From UBA7703 sp034926785 (lineage in GTDB: Bacteria > Bacillota > Clostridia > Christensenellales > CAG-138): 64,000 bases of DNA. A model generated the notes under the pieces. It was not told the origin of the DNA, searched no databases, and was given only the letters and a program-made list of their open reading frames with translations. Of the stretch, positions 25,881-33,960 are shown piece by piece. The stretch lies in contig JAYFQU010000009.1 of NCBI GenBank assembly GCA_034926785.1, positions 1 to 64,000 of the forward strand. The letters are read 5' to 3'. The position numbers and the translations under genes were made by a program. Within the stretch, counting starts at the first letter, position 1; each line of letters begins with the position of its first letter.

Positions 25881-26991
25881 GCGAATGCTGTGGTTTGAAC
25901 TCATCCGCGGCGCGGCGGCCATCCTGCTCGCGCTCGGCGTTGGAACCATCTTCATATTTCTCAGTTCGGACGAACCGTTTACCGCGCTTCGATATCTGCT
26001 CATCGGGCCGCTCGTCTCCATCAAAGCGGGGGTAGCAAGCTTCAATACCCAGGGGTTTTATACCATCCTCGCGGCGATGATTCCGACGATCTTCACGGGC
26101 CTTGCGGTCTGCGTGATGTTTTCGAGCAACCAGTTTAATCTTGCCGGCGAGGGTGTGGTCATGGTCGGCGGCTTTGTCGCGGCGCTTGCGGGCATTTATA
26201 TCCATATGAACACAGGCTGGCACGCGGTGCTCTGCGTGCTCATTGCGGCTGTGCTCGGCGGAGCGATCATGCTCATACCCGCGCTGCTTAAGGTGAAGAT
26301 CGGCGCAAGCGAGATGGTCACAAGCCTTATGCTGAACTATGTCTGCATGTTCCTGGTGCTGCATTTTCTGAATTATATTTTTGCCGACCGCAGCAAGGGT
26401 TCCACGCAGACATTTCCGTTTGCGGACACGGCGAAGATTGGCTCGCTCGTGCCCGGCGGAAGCAAGCTTACCTGGGGTTTCGTGGCCGCGCTGGTATTTG
26501 TGGCGATCATCGCGCTGTTCATGTATCGCACGCGCTGGGGATATGCCATCCGCATGATCGGCATCAATCAGGCGTTTTCCAAATACTCCGGCATGAAGGT
26601 AGGCTCCACCATCGTGCTCTCCCAGGTGATCGGCGGTGCGCTGAGCGGGCTTGGCGGCGGAATCGAGGTTCTGGGACGATATTCCACCTTCCTTTGGAAG
26701 GAACTGCCCGGCTATGGTTGGACGGGAATCACCATCGCGATCCTCGCAAAAAACAATCCTCTCCTCGTGCCTCTCGCGGCGTTCTTTATCGCCTATCTCG
26801 ACAAGGGCTGCCAACTCATGGCGACCTATTGCGATGTGCCGAGCGAAATGATAGACATCATTCAGGCGGCGATCTTCCTCTTCTTTGCTGCGGAACAGTT
26901 CCTGAGCGGCTATCGCCAGAAGATTGTTGTTAAAAATGTCAACGCCGATCTTGCCAAGGCGATCACCGCCGTGGAAAGGGGTGACGAATAA
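25870..26991 (+). CDS. Nucleoside ABC transporter permease 1 (NupP-like)
   Basis: A 373-residue BPD-transp-2 family permease with about nine hydrophobic segments. Family signature regions are VCVMFSSNQFNLAGEGVVMVGG (about 78-99), the periplasmic YIHMNTGWHAVL, and MIGINQAFSKYSGMKV..VLSQVIGGALSGLGGGIEVLG (about 228-268). It pairs with the next permease as a heterodimer. The start overlaps the ATPase gene and the stop overlaps the next ATG. Confidence 0.9.
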   Translation: MKDRRMLWFELIRGAAAILLALGVGTIFIFLSSDEPFTALRYLLIGPLVSIKAGVASFNTQGFYTILAAMIPTIFTGLAVCVMFSSNQFNLAGEGVVMVGGFVAALAGIYIHMNTGWHAVLCVLIAAVLGGAIMLIPALLKVKIGASEMVTSLMLNYVCMFLVLHFLNYIFADRSKGSTQTFPFADTAKIGSLVPGGSKLTWGFVAALVFVAIIALFMYRTRWGYAIRMIGINQAFSKYSGMKVGSTIVLSQVIGGALSGLGGGIEVLGRYSTFLWKELPGYGWTGITIAILAKNNPLLVPLAAFFIAYLDKGCQLMATYCDVPSEMIDIIQAAIFLFFAAEQFLSGYRQKIVVKNVNADLAKAITAVERGDE

Positions 26992-27947
26992 TGTGGAATC
27001 AGCTGCTGGATACCATTCTGAAATCGGAGTTTCTGTTTTCTGTCATTCGCATTACCGCCCCGATTCTTTTTGCCGCGCTTGGCGCGGTCATCGCGGAAAA
27101 GGCGGGCGTCACCAACATCGGTCTTGAGGGCATCATGCTCATCTCGGCGCTGTTTGGCGTGCTGTTCAGCTACTGGACGCAGAGCTGGCTTATCGGCGTG
27201 CTCGGCGCGATGATGGTCGGCGTTCTGCTGGGGCTCATGATGGGGTTCTTCGCGCTGAAGCTCAAGACGGATATCATCTTGGCCGGGATCGCGGTAAACA
27301 TGATGGGCGCGGGCGGAACGATCTTCCTACTCTATATGTTTACCGGTATGCGCGGCAACACCGGCGCGCTGGTCAGCCCCAATATCCTGATTCCGACGGT
27401 GAACATCCCGCTGATCAAGGATATCCCGATTCTGGGTGACGTTCTCTCCGGGCACGCGGTGCTGACCTATCTGGCGTTTCTGCTGGTGTGGCTCATCTGG
27501 CTGTTGCTGTATAAAACCCCGCTGGGACTCAATATTCGGGCGGTTGGCGAAAACGCAAACGCTGCCTCCAGCGTTGGCGTCAGCGTGCTGAAGATCAAAT
27601 ATATCGCAATCGCCATCTCCGGCGCACTCGCCGGGTTTGGCGGTGCGTTTATGAGCATGTATTACTCGCAGGGGTGGAACAGCGGCATGGTCGCCGGGCG
27701 CGGGTTCATCGCACTTGCGGCGCAGGCGATGGGCCGCGGCGAACCCGTAGGCGCGATGTTCAGCTCCCTGCTCTTCGGCTTGGCGCAGGCTTTGCGTACT
27801 AAGGTCAGCGGCCTGCAGGGGGTTTCGAGCTATCTGGTTTCGCTCATTCCCTATGTGGTGACCATCCTCGGCCTCGTCATCTATGCGGCGAGCACCATTA
27901 AGCGCGTGAAGAAGATCCGCGCATCCAAACCTGAGGTGAAAGCATGA
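26991..27947 (+). CDS. Nucleoside ABC transporter permease 2 (NupQ-like)
   Basis: A 318-residue BPD-transp-2 permease with the family hallmarks AAVIAEKAGVTNIGLEGIMLI-type stretch (about 29-52), RAVGENANAASSVGVSVLKIKYIAIAISGALAGFGGAFMS, and a terminal GRGFIALAAQAMGRGEPVGA. It starts within the stop codon of permease 1 (TAATG) and overlaps the first nucleoside hydrolase gene by 4 bp, which ties transport directly to nucleoside cleavage. Confidence 0.92.
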   Translation: MWNQLLDTILKSEFLFSVIRITAPILFAALGAVIAEKAGVTNIGLEGIMLISALFGVLFSYWTQSWLIGVLGAMMVGVLLGLMMGFFALKLKTDIILAGIAVNMMGAGGTIFLLYMFTGMRGNTGALVSPNILIPTVNIPLIKDIPILGDVLSGHAVLTYLAFLLVWLIWLLLYKTPLGLNIRAVGENANAASSVGVSVLKIKYIAIAISGALAGFGGAFMSMYYSQGWNSGMVAGRGFIALAAQAMGRGEPVGAMFSSLLFGLAQALRTKVSGLQGVSSYLVSLIPYVVTILGLVIYAASTIKRVKKIRASKPEVKA

Positions 27948-28885
27948 ATAAAAAGATACCGGTGATTCTGGACGGCGATCCGGGGCACGACGACGCAATC
28001 GCGTGGGTACTGGCAAACGCGAGTCCCATGCTCGACATCAAGGCCGTAACATCCGTTTGCGGCAACCAGACCATCGAGAAAACGACCTATAACGCGGGAC
28101 GCATCATGACGCTCATCGGGCTGGATGTCCCGCTCGCGATGGGCCGGGTGAAGCCGCTCGTCGCGGACGCGATCATCGCGCCGACGGTGCACGGCAACTC
28201 CGGCCTCGACGGTCCCGCCCTGCCGGAGCCGAAGAATCAGCCGGTCGCGCAGGACGCCTGCGTGCTGATGGCGCAGATTCTGGAGCAGAGCGAAGAGCCC
28301 GTTGTGCTGATTCCAACCGGGCCGCTGACCAACATCGCGGCGCTGATGCTGCTCTACCCGCATTTGAAGCCCAAGATCCGGCATATTTATCTCATGGGCG
28401 GCGGCATCCAATTTGGCAACTGGACGCCGGCGGCGGAGTTTAACATCCTGGTTGATCCCGAGGCGGCGGATGTCGTGTTTCGCAGCGGGGTGCCGATTAC
28501 AATGGCTGGGTTGGACGTTACCGAGCGCGCGCTGGTGTTCCCGGAGGATTTCGAACGTATCCGCGCGCTGGGGAATCCCGTTGCCAAGGTGGTTGCCGAA
28601 TGGTTGGATTTTTTCTATGGGTTCCATCGCAGCATCGGCTATCCCGGCGCGCCGATTCACGACGCGGTCGCGGTTGCGGCCCTGGTCCGGCCGGAACTGA
28701 TGACGGTGCAGGAGATGTATGTGGAGATCGAAACCACGGGCGACTATTGCCGCGGCGCAACGGTCGGGGACCGGCTCCATGTATTAAACAAGCCCGCCAA
28801 CGCGCGCGTCATCATGGAGATCGACCGGCAGGGATTTGTGGATCTGCTTGCCGAGGCAGCGGAATACTACGGAAAGGAGGCGTAA
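27944..28885 (+). CDS. Nucleoside hydrolase 1 (IunH family)
   Basis: A 313-residue inosine-uridine-preferring nucleoside hydrolase-type enzyme that cleaves ribonucleosides to base plus ribose. The Ca2+-binding N-terminus is DGDPGHDDAIAW (residues 9-20). Further motifs are VTSVCGNQTIEKTTYNA, the VHGNSGLDGP loop, LIPTGPLTNIAALM, IYLMGGG, and AEFNILVDPEAAD. C-terminal PIHDAVAVA carries the last Ca2+-ligand Asp. It overlaps the permease gene by 4 bp. Confidence 0.92.
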   Translation: MNKKIPVILDGDPGHDDAIAWVLANASPMLDIKAVTSVCGNQTIEKTTYNAGRIMTLIGLDVPLAMGRVKPLVADAIIAPTVHGNSGLDGPALPEPKNQPVAQDACVLMAQILEQSEEPVVLIPTGPLTNIAALMLLYPHLKPKIRHIYLMGGGIQFGNWTPAAEFNILVDPEAADVVFRSGVPITMAGLDVTERALVFPEDFERIRALGNPVAKVVAEWLDFFYGFHRSIGYPGAPIHDAVAVAALVRPELMTVQEMYVEIETTGDYCRGATVGDRLHVLNKPANARVIMEIDRQGFVDLLAEAAEYYGKEA

Positions 28886-28889
28886 GCAT

Positions 28890-29825
28890 ATGAAGAAACT
28901 GCCGATGCTGCTGGACTGCGACACGGGCGTGGACGACGCGGTCGCCATCCTGCTTTGCAAATATCTCAACAACCTGGAGCTCGTCGCCGCAACCTGCGTC
29001 GCGGGCAATGTGGAGGTAGAGAAAACCACGCTCAACACCTTGCGCGTGCTGGAACTCGCGGGCATGACCCAGATTCCCGTCTATGCCGGGGCAAAACAGC
29101 CGCTCATGGGCGTGCAGGTTATCGCCTCGCATATCCACGGGGAAAACGGACTGAATGACATGGAACTCCCCCTGCCCAAGCGCAAGCCGGAGCAGATGCC
29201 CGCCTGGGACGCGATCTATGAATATGCGAAGAAATACGCCGGCGAGCTTGTAATCGTTGCCATCGGTCCGCTGACCAACCTCGCGCTCGCAATTGCGAAA
29301 TATAAGGAACTGCCCAAACTCGTCAAGCGCATCGTCATCATGGGCGGCGCGGCGACGGGCGGAAACATCACCCCCAGCGCGGAATTCAACGTATATGCCG
29401 ACCCGGAGGCGGCGGATATGGTGCTCACCTGCGGCGCGGATGTGTATCTGTGCGGCCTGGACGTGACGATGGCCTCCTATTTTACGCCGGAGGAATTGGA
29501 TGAACTGGCCGCGCTTGGCTCCAGACAGGCCGTGTTTGCGCGGGATGTCATGCAGGGGATCTTGCAGTTCTACCGCGCGTATTCTCTAAGCGGCGTGGCG
29601 TTTCACGACCCAGTGACGGTGCTCTATGCAGACGACGACTCCTATTTTCAGACGGATCGCGCTGGCGTCCGCGTTGAGACGAAGGGGAGGATTACGCGCG
29701 GAAAGACCGTCACCGACCTGTACAGCGACAAGCAGATGGAACACAACGCCTATCTTGTCACCAAGGTGGATCGCGAAGCGTTCAAGCGCCGCATGTTCGA
29801 GATCCTGGCACAATACGGGGAATAA
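28890..29825 (+). CDS. Nucleoside hydrolase 2 (IunH family)
   Basis: A 311-residue paralogue of the preceding enzyme, with LDCDTGVDDAVAIL (8-21), ATCVAGNVEVEKTT, IHGENGLNDM, IVAIGPLTNLALAI, IVIMGGAATGGN, and FHDPVTVLYA at the C-terminus. I chose ATG 28890 because GGAAAGGAGG lies 11 bp upstream; an in-frame start at 28836 would overlap copy 1. The two proteins are clearly diverged, so they may split purine and pyrimidine substrates; that is inference. A strong hairpin and repeat B2 follow. Confidence 0.92.
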   Translation: MKKLPMLLDCDTGVDDAVAILLCKYLNNLELVAATCVAGNVEVEKTTLNTLRVLELAGMTQIPVYAGAKQPLMGVQVIASHIHGENGLNDMELPLPKRKPEQMPAWDAIYEYAKKYAGELVIVAIGPLTNLALAIAKYKELPKLVKRIVIMGGAATGGNITPSAEFNVYADPEAADMVLTCGADVYLCGLDVTMASYFTPEELDELAALGSRQAVFARDVMQGILQFYRAYSLSGVAFHDPVTVLYADDDSYFQTDRAGVRVETKGRITRGKTVTDLYSDKQMEHNAYLVTKVDREAFKRRMFEILAQYGE

Positions 29826-29832
29826 AACAGCA

Positions 29833-29859
29833 CGGCCTTTGCCAATCAGGCAAAGGCCG
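29833..29859 (+). terminator. Terminator hairpin after nucleoside hydrolase operon
   Basis: A perfect 11-bp stem CGGCCTTTGCC / GGCAAAGGCCG with a 5-nt loop, 7 bp after the stop. Its T-tract is displaced by repeat B2, which starts one base further on. Confidence 0.8.
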
Positions 29860-29860
29860 C

Positions 29861-30020
29861 CAGTCTGTTAAAAAAGTCCTGGGATTGCTAAAGGTCGCAG
29901 CCCTTGACCCATCGGTTCCGCTTGCGGTGGCTTTGCCACCGTGACGGATCGCCCGGAATCGGGCGGTTTCTTCGCCGCTCTTTGCCGTTTGAGGCCCGGA
30001 GGACGAGAGGCAAAGGCCGC
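29861..30020 (+). repeat. Family B interspersed element, copy B2 (3' end lost)
   Basis: It starts CAGTCTGTTAAAAAA next to the terminator stem and aligns with B1 and B3 through GAGAGGCAAAG. There it switches to GCCGC. The joined sequence AGGCAAAGGCCGC repeats the right arm of the 29833-29859 hairpin. This looks like a deletion between the element and a right-hand copy of the hairpin. The rest of the gap to the next gene (30021-30053) shows nothing. Confidence 0.78.
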
Positions 30021-30053
30021 TTAGGGAAGCCGATTCGGGGCATTACCGCGCGG

Positions 30054-30797
30054 CTAAGCCTGCCGCAGAATCCTTTGGAAGGCATCCAGCGCAACGAAGA
30101 TCTCGTGTTCCTCGCCCAGCATGGCTGCGCTTTCGCCGTCCACATAGCTGCTGATGGCCTCGAGCGTGTCCGTTTCGTAGGCGACGACGTTGTTGAGGAT
30201 GCTCATGGTGCGAATGCCGCGCAGATGTCCGATGGTGTAGAGCGCCGCGGTCTCCATATCCGCGCCAAGCACGCCCCTCTTCGACCAATAAGCGTCGATT
30301 TCCTCTTCACGGTCGGTATAGAAGCTGTCGTGGCTTCTCGCTATGCCTGTGTGATAGGAGAATCCGCGCGCTTTTGCGGCCTCGACACAGGCGAAGAGCA
30401 GTTCGCTGTTCGGCACGGCAGGAAAAATCGGGTCGAGATAGGTTTTGCTCGCGCCGTCGTCGCGAACAGCGCCGCTGACCAGCACGAGGTCGCCAATCTT
30501 CACCGTGGGCTGCAGCGCACCGCAGCTGCCGATGCGGATCATGTTTTTGACGCCGAGGTTTTTGAGCTCCTCGACGGCGATGCCGGCGGAGGCGCCGCCG
30601 ATGCCCGTGGAGACGGCGAGCACGCGGATGCCCTGATAGTTACCGACGAGGCTGCGGTATTCGCGATTGTAGGCGAGTTCGCTAACCTCGCTCAAAAACG
30701 GCTTGATACGATCGAGCCGCGCAGGATCACCGGGCAGCAGCGCCGAGACGGCGCCGTGGTTTTGGTCGAGGCGGATATGCGGCTGCAGTTGCGGCAT
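30054..30797 (-). CDS. Nucleoside phosphorylase (uridine phosphorylase-like)
   Basis: A 247-residue PNP/UDP-family enzyme that uses phosphate to split nucleosides into base and ribose-1-phosphate. Motifs are LLPGDPARLDRI (about 21-32), the phosphate-binding region VLAVSTGIGGASAGIAVEEL, IRIGSCGALQPTVKIGDLV, and the substrate-pocket region LGADMETAALY (about 185). Start at 30797 is preferred because GAAGGAGCG lies directly upstream; a longer ATG at 30818 would itself contain that site. It is convergent with the nucleoside hydrolase operon and divergent from the sugar kinase gene. Purine versus pyrimidine preference is not certain. Confidence 0.88.
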   Translation of the reverse strand: MPQLQPHIRLDQNHGAVSALLPGDPARLDRIKPFLSEVSELAYNREYRSLVGNYQGIRVLAVSTGIGGASAGIAVEELKNLGVKNMIRIGSCGALQPTVKIGDLVLVSGAVRDDGASKTYLDPIFPAVPNSELLFACVEAAKARGFSYHTGIARSHDSFYTDREEEIDAYWSKRGVLGADMETAALYTIGHLRGIRTMSILNNVVAYETDTLEAISSYVDGESAAMLGEEHEIFVALDAFQRILRQA

Positions 30798-30879
30798 GGA
30801 TTCTTTCGCTCCTTCCATCCATCGTCATGGTATCATTTTAGCATAGAAAACAAGAATCATCATACGGAGGCAAACGAAC

Positions 30880-31809
30880 TTGGCTAACATTCTCAACTTC
30901 GGTTCCCTGAATCTGGACCAGGTGTATCGCGTGGACGCGTTTGTGCAGCCCGGCGAGACCAAGTCCAGCCTGTCCCTCGAAACCCATTGCGGCGGCAAGG
31001 GGCTTAACCAGTCCGTCGCGGCGGCGCGCGCAGGCGCGAAGATCTGGCACGCGGGGCTGATCGGTTGCGACGGGGATATGCTCTATGACAAGCTGAATGA
31101 AAACGGGGTGAATCTCTCTTTGACGGAGCGTTCCTCCGGCGTCTCCGGCCACGCCATTATTCAGGTGGACAACAACGGTCAAAACTGCATTCTCCTCTAT
31201 GGCGGCACAAACCAGCAACTGACGGAGGACTATGTGGATCGCGCGCTGGAGGCCTTTGGCAGCGAGGGGCTGGTGCTTGTGCAAAACGAGACAAACCTTG
31301 TGGGCTATATCATGCGCCGCGCGCACGAAAAGGGGCTCCAGGTTGCCATCAATGCGGCGCCGATGGACGAAAAGGTCTTTACCTATCCGTTGGAATTTGT
31401 GGATTGGCTCATCGTCAACGAGATCGAGGGGGCAAGCATCGCCAACTGTGAATTTGAGGTAGATATTCTGCCGACGCTCGCAAGAAAATATCCGGACATG
31501 AGCGTGCTGCTCACCCTCGGCAAGCGCGGGGCAATCTGCGTGCGCGGCGGCGAAAGCGCGAAAAGTGGCATCTATCCTGTCAAGGTCGTGGATACCACGG
31601 CGGCCGGCGATACCTTTCTGGGCTACTTTCTCGCGGAGGTGCTGGACGGCAGGAGCCTGCAGGATGCGCTCGCGCTCGCGACCGTCGCCTCCTCCATGTG
31701 TGTGCAGGTGATGGGCGCGGCGGATTCCGTTCCGCTGCGCAGGGATGCGCTCGCGGCAAAGGAGAACGGCTCGCTTGGCAAACTCGGCGAGTGGGGCGGC
31801 TGGCGATGA
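30880..31809 (+). CDS. PfkB-family (ribokinase-like) sugar or nucleoside kinase
   Basis: A 309-residue ribokinase-like enzyme. It has the N-terminal GSLNLDQVYRVDAF..PGETKSS and GGKGLNQSVAAARAGA (about 38-53), and the C-terminal ATP/anion-hole motif VKVVDTTAAGDTFLGYFLAEVL with catalytic Asp (about 247). Beside nucleoside hydrolases its most likely job is phosphorylating the released ribose. The start is TTG 30880, supported by CGGAGG at 30865-30870. Its stop overlaps the ATG of the next gene (ATGA). Confidence 0.9.
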   Translation: MANILNFGSLNLDQVYRVDAFVQPGETKSSLSLETHCGGKGLNQSVAAARAGAKIWHAGLIGCDGDMLYDKLNENGVNLSLTERSSGVSGHAIIQVDNNGQNCILLYGGTNQQLTEDYVDRALEAFGSEGLVLVQNETNLVGYIMRRAHEKGLQVAINAAPMDEKVFTYPLEFVDWLIVNEIEGASIANCEFEVDILPTLARKYPDMSVLLTLGKRGAICVRGGESAKSGIYPVKVVDTTAAGDTFLGYFLAEVLDGRSLQDALALATVASSMCVQVMGAADSVPLRRDALAAKENGSLGKLGEWGGWR

Positions 31810-32399
31810 CGGACGTACTCTACATCGACTGCTGTATCCGCGGCGAGCAGAGCCGGACGCGGAAACTCGCTGAGGCGTTTTTGTCGGAACTGGACAAACG
31901 CGAAGAGTTCTCCATCGAACGGCTGACGCTCATGGACGAGCCGCTCCTCCCGTTTGCGAACGGTTTTTTCTGGCAACGCGAGCGACTGCTGGAGTCCGGC
32001 GCGCTGGATCACCCGCGGTTTCGCTATGCGCATAGGTTTCAGCGGGCGGAGAGAATCGTAATCGCCGCGCCGTTCTGGGACCTGAGCTTTCCCGCGCTGC
32101 TCAAGGTCTATATCGAGAATCTCTGCGTGCAGGGCATCACCTTCGACTGCGACGAGAAGAACGGCTGTTTCGGCGTCTGCCGGGCGGAGAAGATGCTGTT
32201 TTTGACCACGCGCGGCGGTGCGCTGGAGGGCAGCGCGATGGACAACGGAACAAAATATCTGGGCGACATGGCAAGGTTCTTCGGCATTCCGTCGTTTAGT
32301 TGGATCGCGGCGGATGCCCTGGATGCCGGGCTGGAACCTGTGGAGACGATCTTAACCCGTGCGATTGCGCGCGCGCAGGAAACGGCGCGGACGTTTTAG
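31806..32399 (+). CDS. NAD(P)H-dependent flavodoxin-like oxidoreductase (azoreductase family)
   Basis: A 197-residue FMN-dependent NADH:quinone/azo reductase-like protein. It begins TDVLYIDCCIRGEQSRTRKLAEAFL, the phosphate-binding loop region with C-I-R in place of the usual S-P-R, and holds APFWDLSFPALLKVYIENLCVQGITF (about 85-110) and LTTRGGALEG (about 136). Flavodoxin-like fold. Translationally coupled to the sugar kinase. Its metabolic connection to nucleoside salvage is unclear. Confidence 0.85.
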   Translation: MTDVLYIDCCIRGEQSRTRKLAEAFLSELDKREEFSIERLTLMDEPLLPFANGFFWQRERLLESGALDHPRFRYAHRFQRAERIVIAAPFWDLSFPALLKVYIENLCVQGITFDCDEKNGCFGVCRAEKMLFLTTRGGALEGSAMDNGTKYLGDMARFFGIPSFSWIAADALDAGLEPVETILTRAIARAQETARTF

Positions 32400-32417
32400 G
32401 GTTAGAAAGGCAGCGAC

Positions 32418-33488
32418 ATGAAGGCGGTAGTTTACGAGAGAAAAGGTATGGTGCGTCTGACCGATGTGCCTATGCCGACGATACGGGAGCCGAGGGATGC
32501 GATCGTGCGCGTTACGCGCGCGTCCATCTGTTCAAGCGATTTGCATATTCGAAACGGCGGCGTTCCGCGCGCAAAAGAGGGCGTCGTACTGGGACACGAA
32601 TTTGTCGGCGAGATCGTTGAGACGGGCGCGGGCGTGAAAAGGTTTCAAAAGGGTGATCGGGTCGCGGTGAATGTTGAGAGCTTCTGCGGTGAATGCTTCT
32701 ATTGCCGCAGGGGATTCGTCAACAACTGTGTGGAGGGCGGCTGGGAGCTCGGCTGCCGGATCGACGGCGGCCAGGCGGAGTTTGCCCGCGTGCCGACGGC
32801 GGATATGAGCTGCACGCGCATACCGGATTCCATCTCCGACGAGCAGGCGCTGTTTGTGGGCGATGTGCTTGCAACCGGCTATTGGGCGGCGGGCATCGGC
32901 GAGATTCAGCCCGCGGATGTGGTGCTCGTGCTTGGCGCGGGGCCGACGGGGCTGACCACCATGATGTCTGCGCGGCTCTTCGGGCCGGCGGTCATTGTCG
33001 CGGCGGACGTCAACGAATCCCGCCTTGCGCTGGCAAAGGCGCACGGGCTTTGCGACATCACCGTCAACCCGAAGGAGCAGGATGTGGTCGAGATCGTTCG
33101 CTCGTTGACCGAGGGGCGCGGCGCGGATGTGGTGTTTGAGGTGGCAGGTGCGAAAGACACCTTTTCGCTTGCCTGGCAGGCCGCGCGGCCAAACGCGGTT
33201 GTGGTCGTTGTCGCGCTCTATGAAAGCGCGCAGTTCCTTCCGCTGCACCAGATGTACGGCAAGAACCTGACGTTTAAGACCGGCGGCGTGGACGCGGGCA
33301 AATGCGCAGAGATCATGCGCCTCATCGAGGCGGGGCGGCTTGACACAAGCCTGATGATGACCCACCGTGCGCCGTTAAACGAAATCATATGCGGTTACGA
33401 GATCTTTTCCGGCCAAAAGGACGGCTGCATCAAATGGGTTGTTACGCCGTTTGAGCCGGAAAAACCCATACCGGCGGTTGTTTTTTGA
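32418..33488 (+). CDS. Zinc-dependent alcohol/polyol dehydrogenase (MDR superfamily)
   Basis: A 356-residue medium-chain dehydrogenase. Catalytic zinc ligands are seen in SICSSDLHI (Cys at 35 region) and GHEFVGEI (His 59 region). The structural zinc site is CGECFYCRRGFVNNC (about 92-106). The NAD(P)-binding Rossmann motif is VLVLGAGPTGL (about 171-181). It is 18 bp behind the azoreductase gene. Family members oxidise alcohols, polyols or threonine; specificity is not readable. Confidence 0.88.
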   Translation: MKAVVYERKGMVRLTDVPMPTIREPRDAIVRVTRASICSSDLHIRNGGVPRAKEGVVLGHEFVGEIVETGAGVKRFQKGDRVAVNVESFCGECFYCRRGFVNNCVEGGWELGCRIDGGQAEFARVPTADMSCTRIPDSISDEQALFVGDVLATGYWAAGIGEIQPADVVLVLGAGPTGLTTMMSARLFGPAVIVAADVNESRLALAKAHGLCDITVNPKEQDVVEIVRSLTEGRGADVVFEVAGAKDTFSLAWQAARPNAVVVVVALYESAQFLPLHQMYGKNLTFKTGGVDAGKCAEIMRLIEAGRLDTSLMMTHRAPLNEIICGYEIFSGQKDGCIKWVVTPFEPEKPIPAVVF

Positions 33489-33525
33489 GTGGCAACAGGG
33501 GAGAGTATGTGGCATTTGAACCAGC

Positions 33526-33960
33526 GGTGCGGGCGCTGGAGCCAAGACGGATCGAATGGCGCAGGCGCGCTGGAGGGCGCGGCTGATAGCGGGGCGCGTT
33601 GCCGAGGCGCACGGGTGTACGGCGGGGATGGAGTGGACGGAAGGGTATCCGAGTGTGGCGAATGATCCTGCGCTGACGAAGCGTGCGGAGGATATCATTG
33701 TCGCACGGTTTGGCACGGAGCGCATTCAGTCCATCGGCGCCATCATGCCGGGCGAGGATTCCTCCTATTTTAAGGAGGGCAGGCCGGGCTTTTTCGTGGA
33801 ACTTAGCGCCCGAAATCCCGCGCTTGGGTGCGATCTGCCGCATCATAACCCGCGCCGTCGTATGGACGAGGGCGCGCTGATCTTTGGATTGCAGTATCAA
33901 TTTAATCTGGTACGCGCGCTGCTGGAAGGCACGCGGGATTTTGAGGGGACGGTACGATGA
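33526..33960 (+). pseudogene. Remnant of an M20-family amidohydrolase (C-terminal piece)
   Basis: From 33556 the frame encodes about 134 residues matching only the C-terminal third of M20 peptidases/aminoacylases: EGYPSVANDPALTKRAE, GAIMPGEDSSYF with the metal-ligand Glu, PGFFVELSA, and PHHNPRRRMDEGALIFG. The N-terminal metal-binding half is absent. Just upstream, a related stretch (VRALEPRRIEWRRR) occurs in another frame around 33520-33560, which suggests a frameshift as well as a large deletion. It ends overlapping the next gene's ATG (ATGA). It may still be translated but cannot be an active M20 enzyme. Confidence 0.72.
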
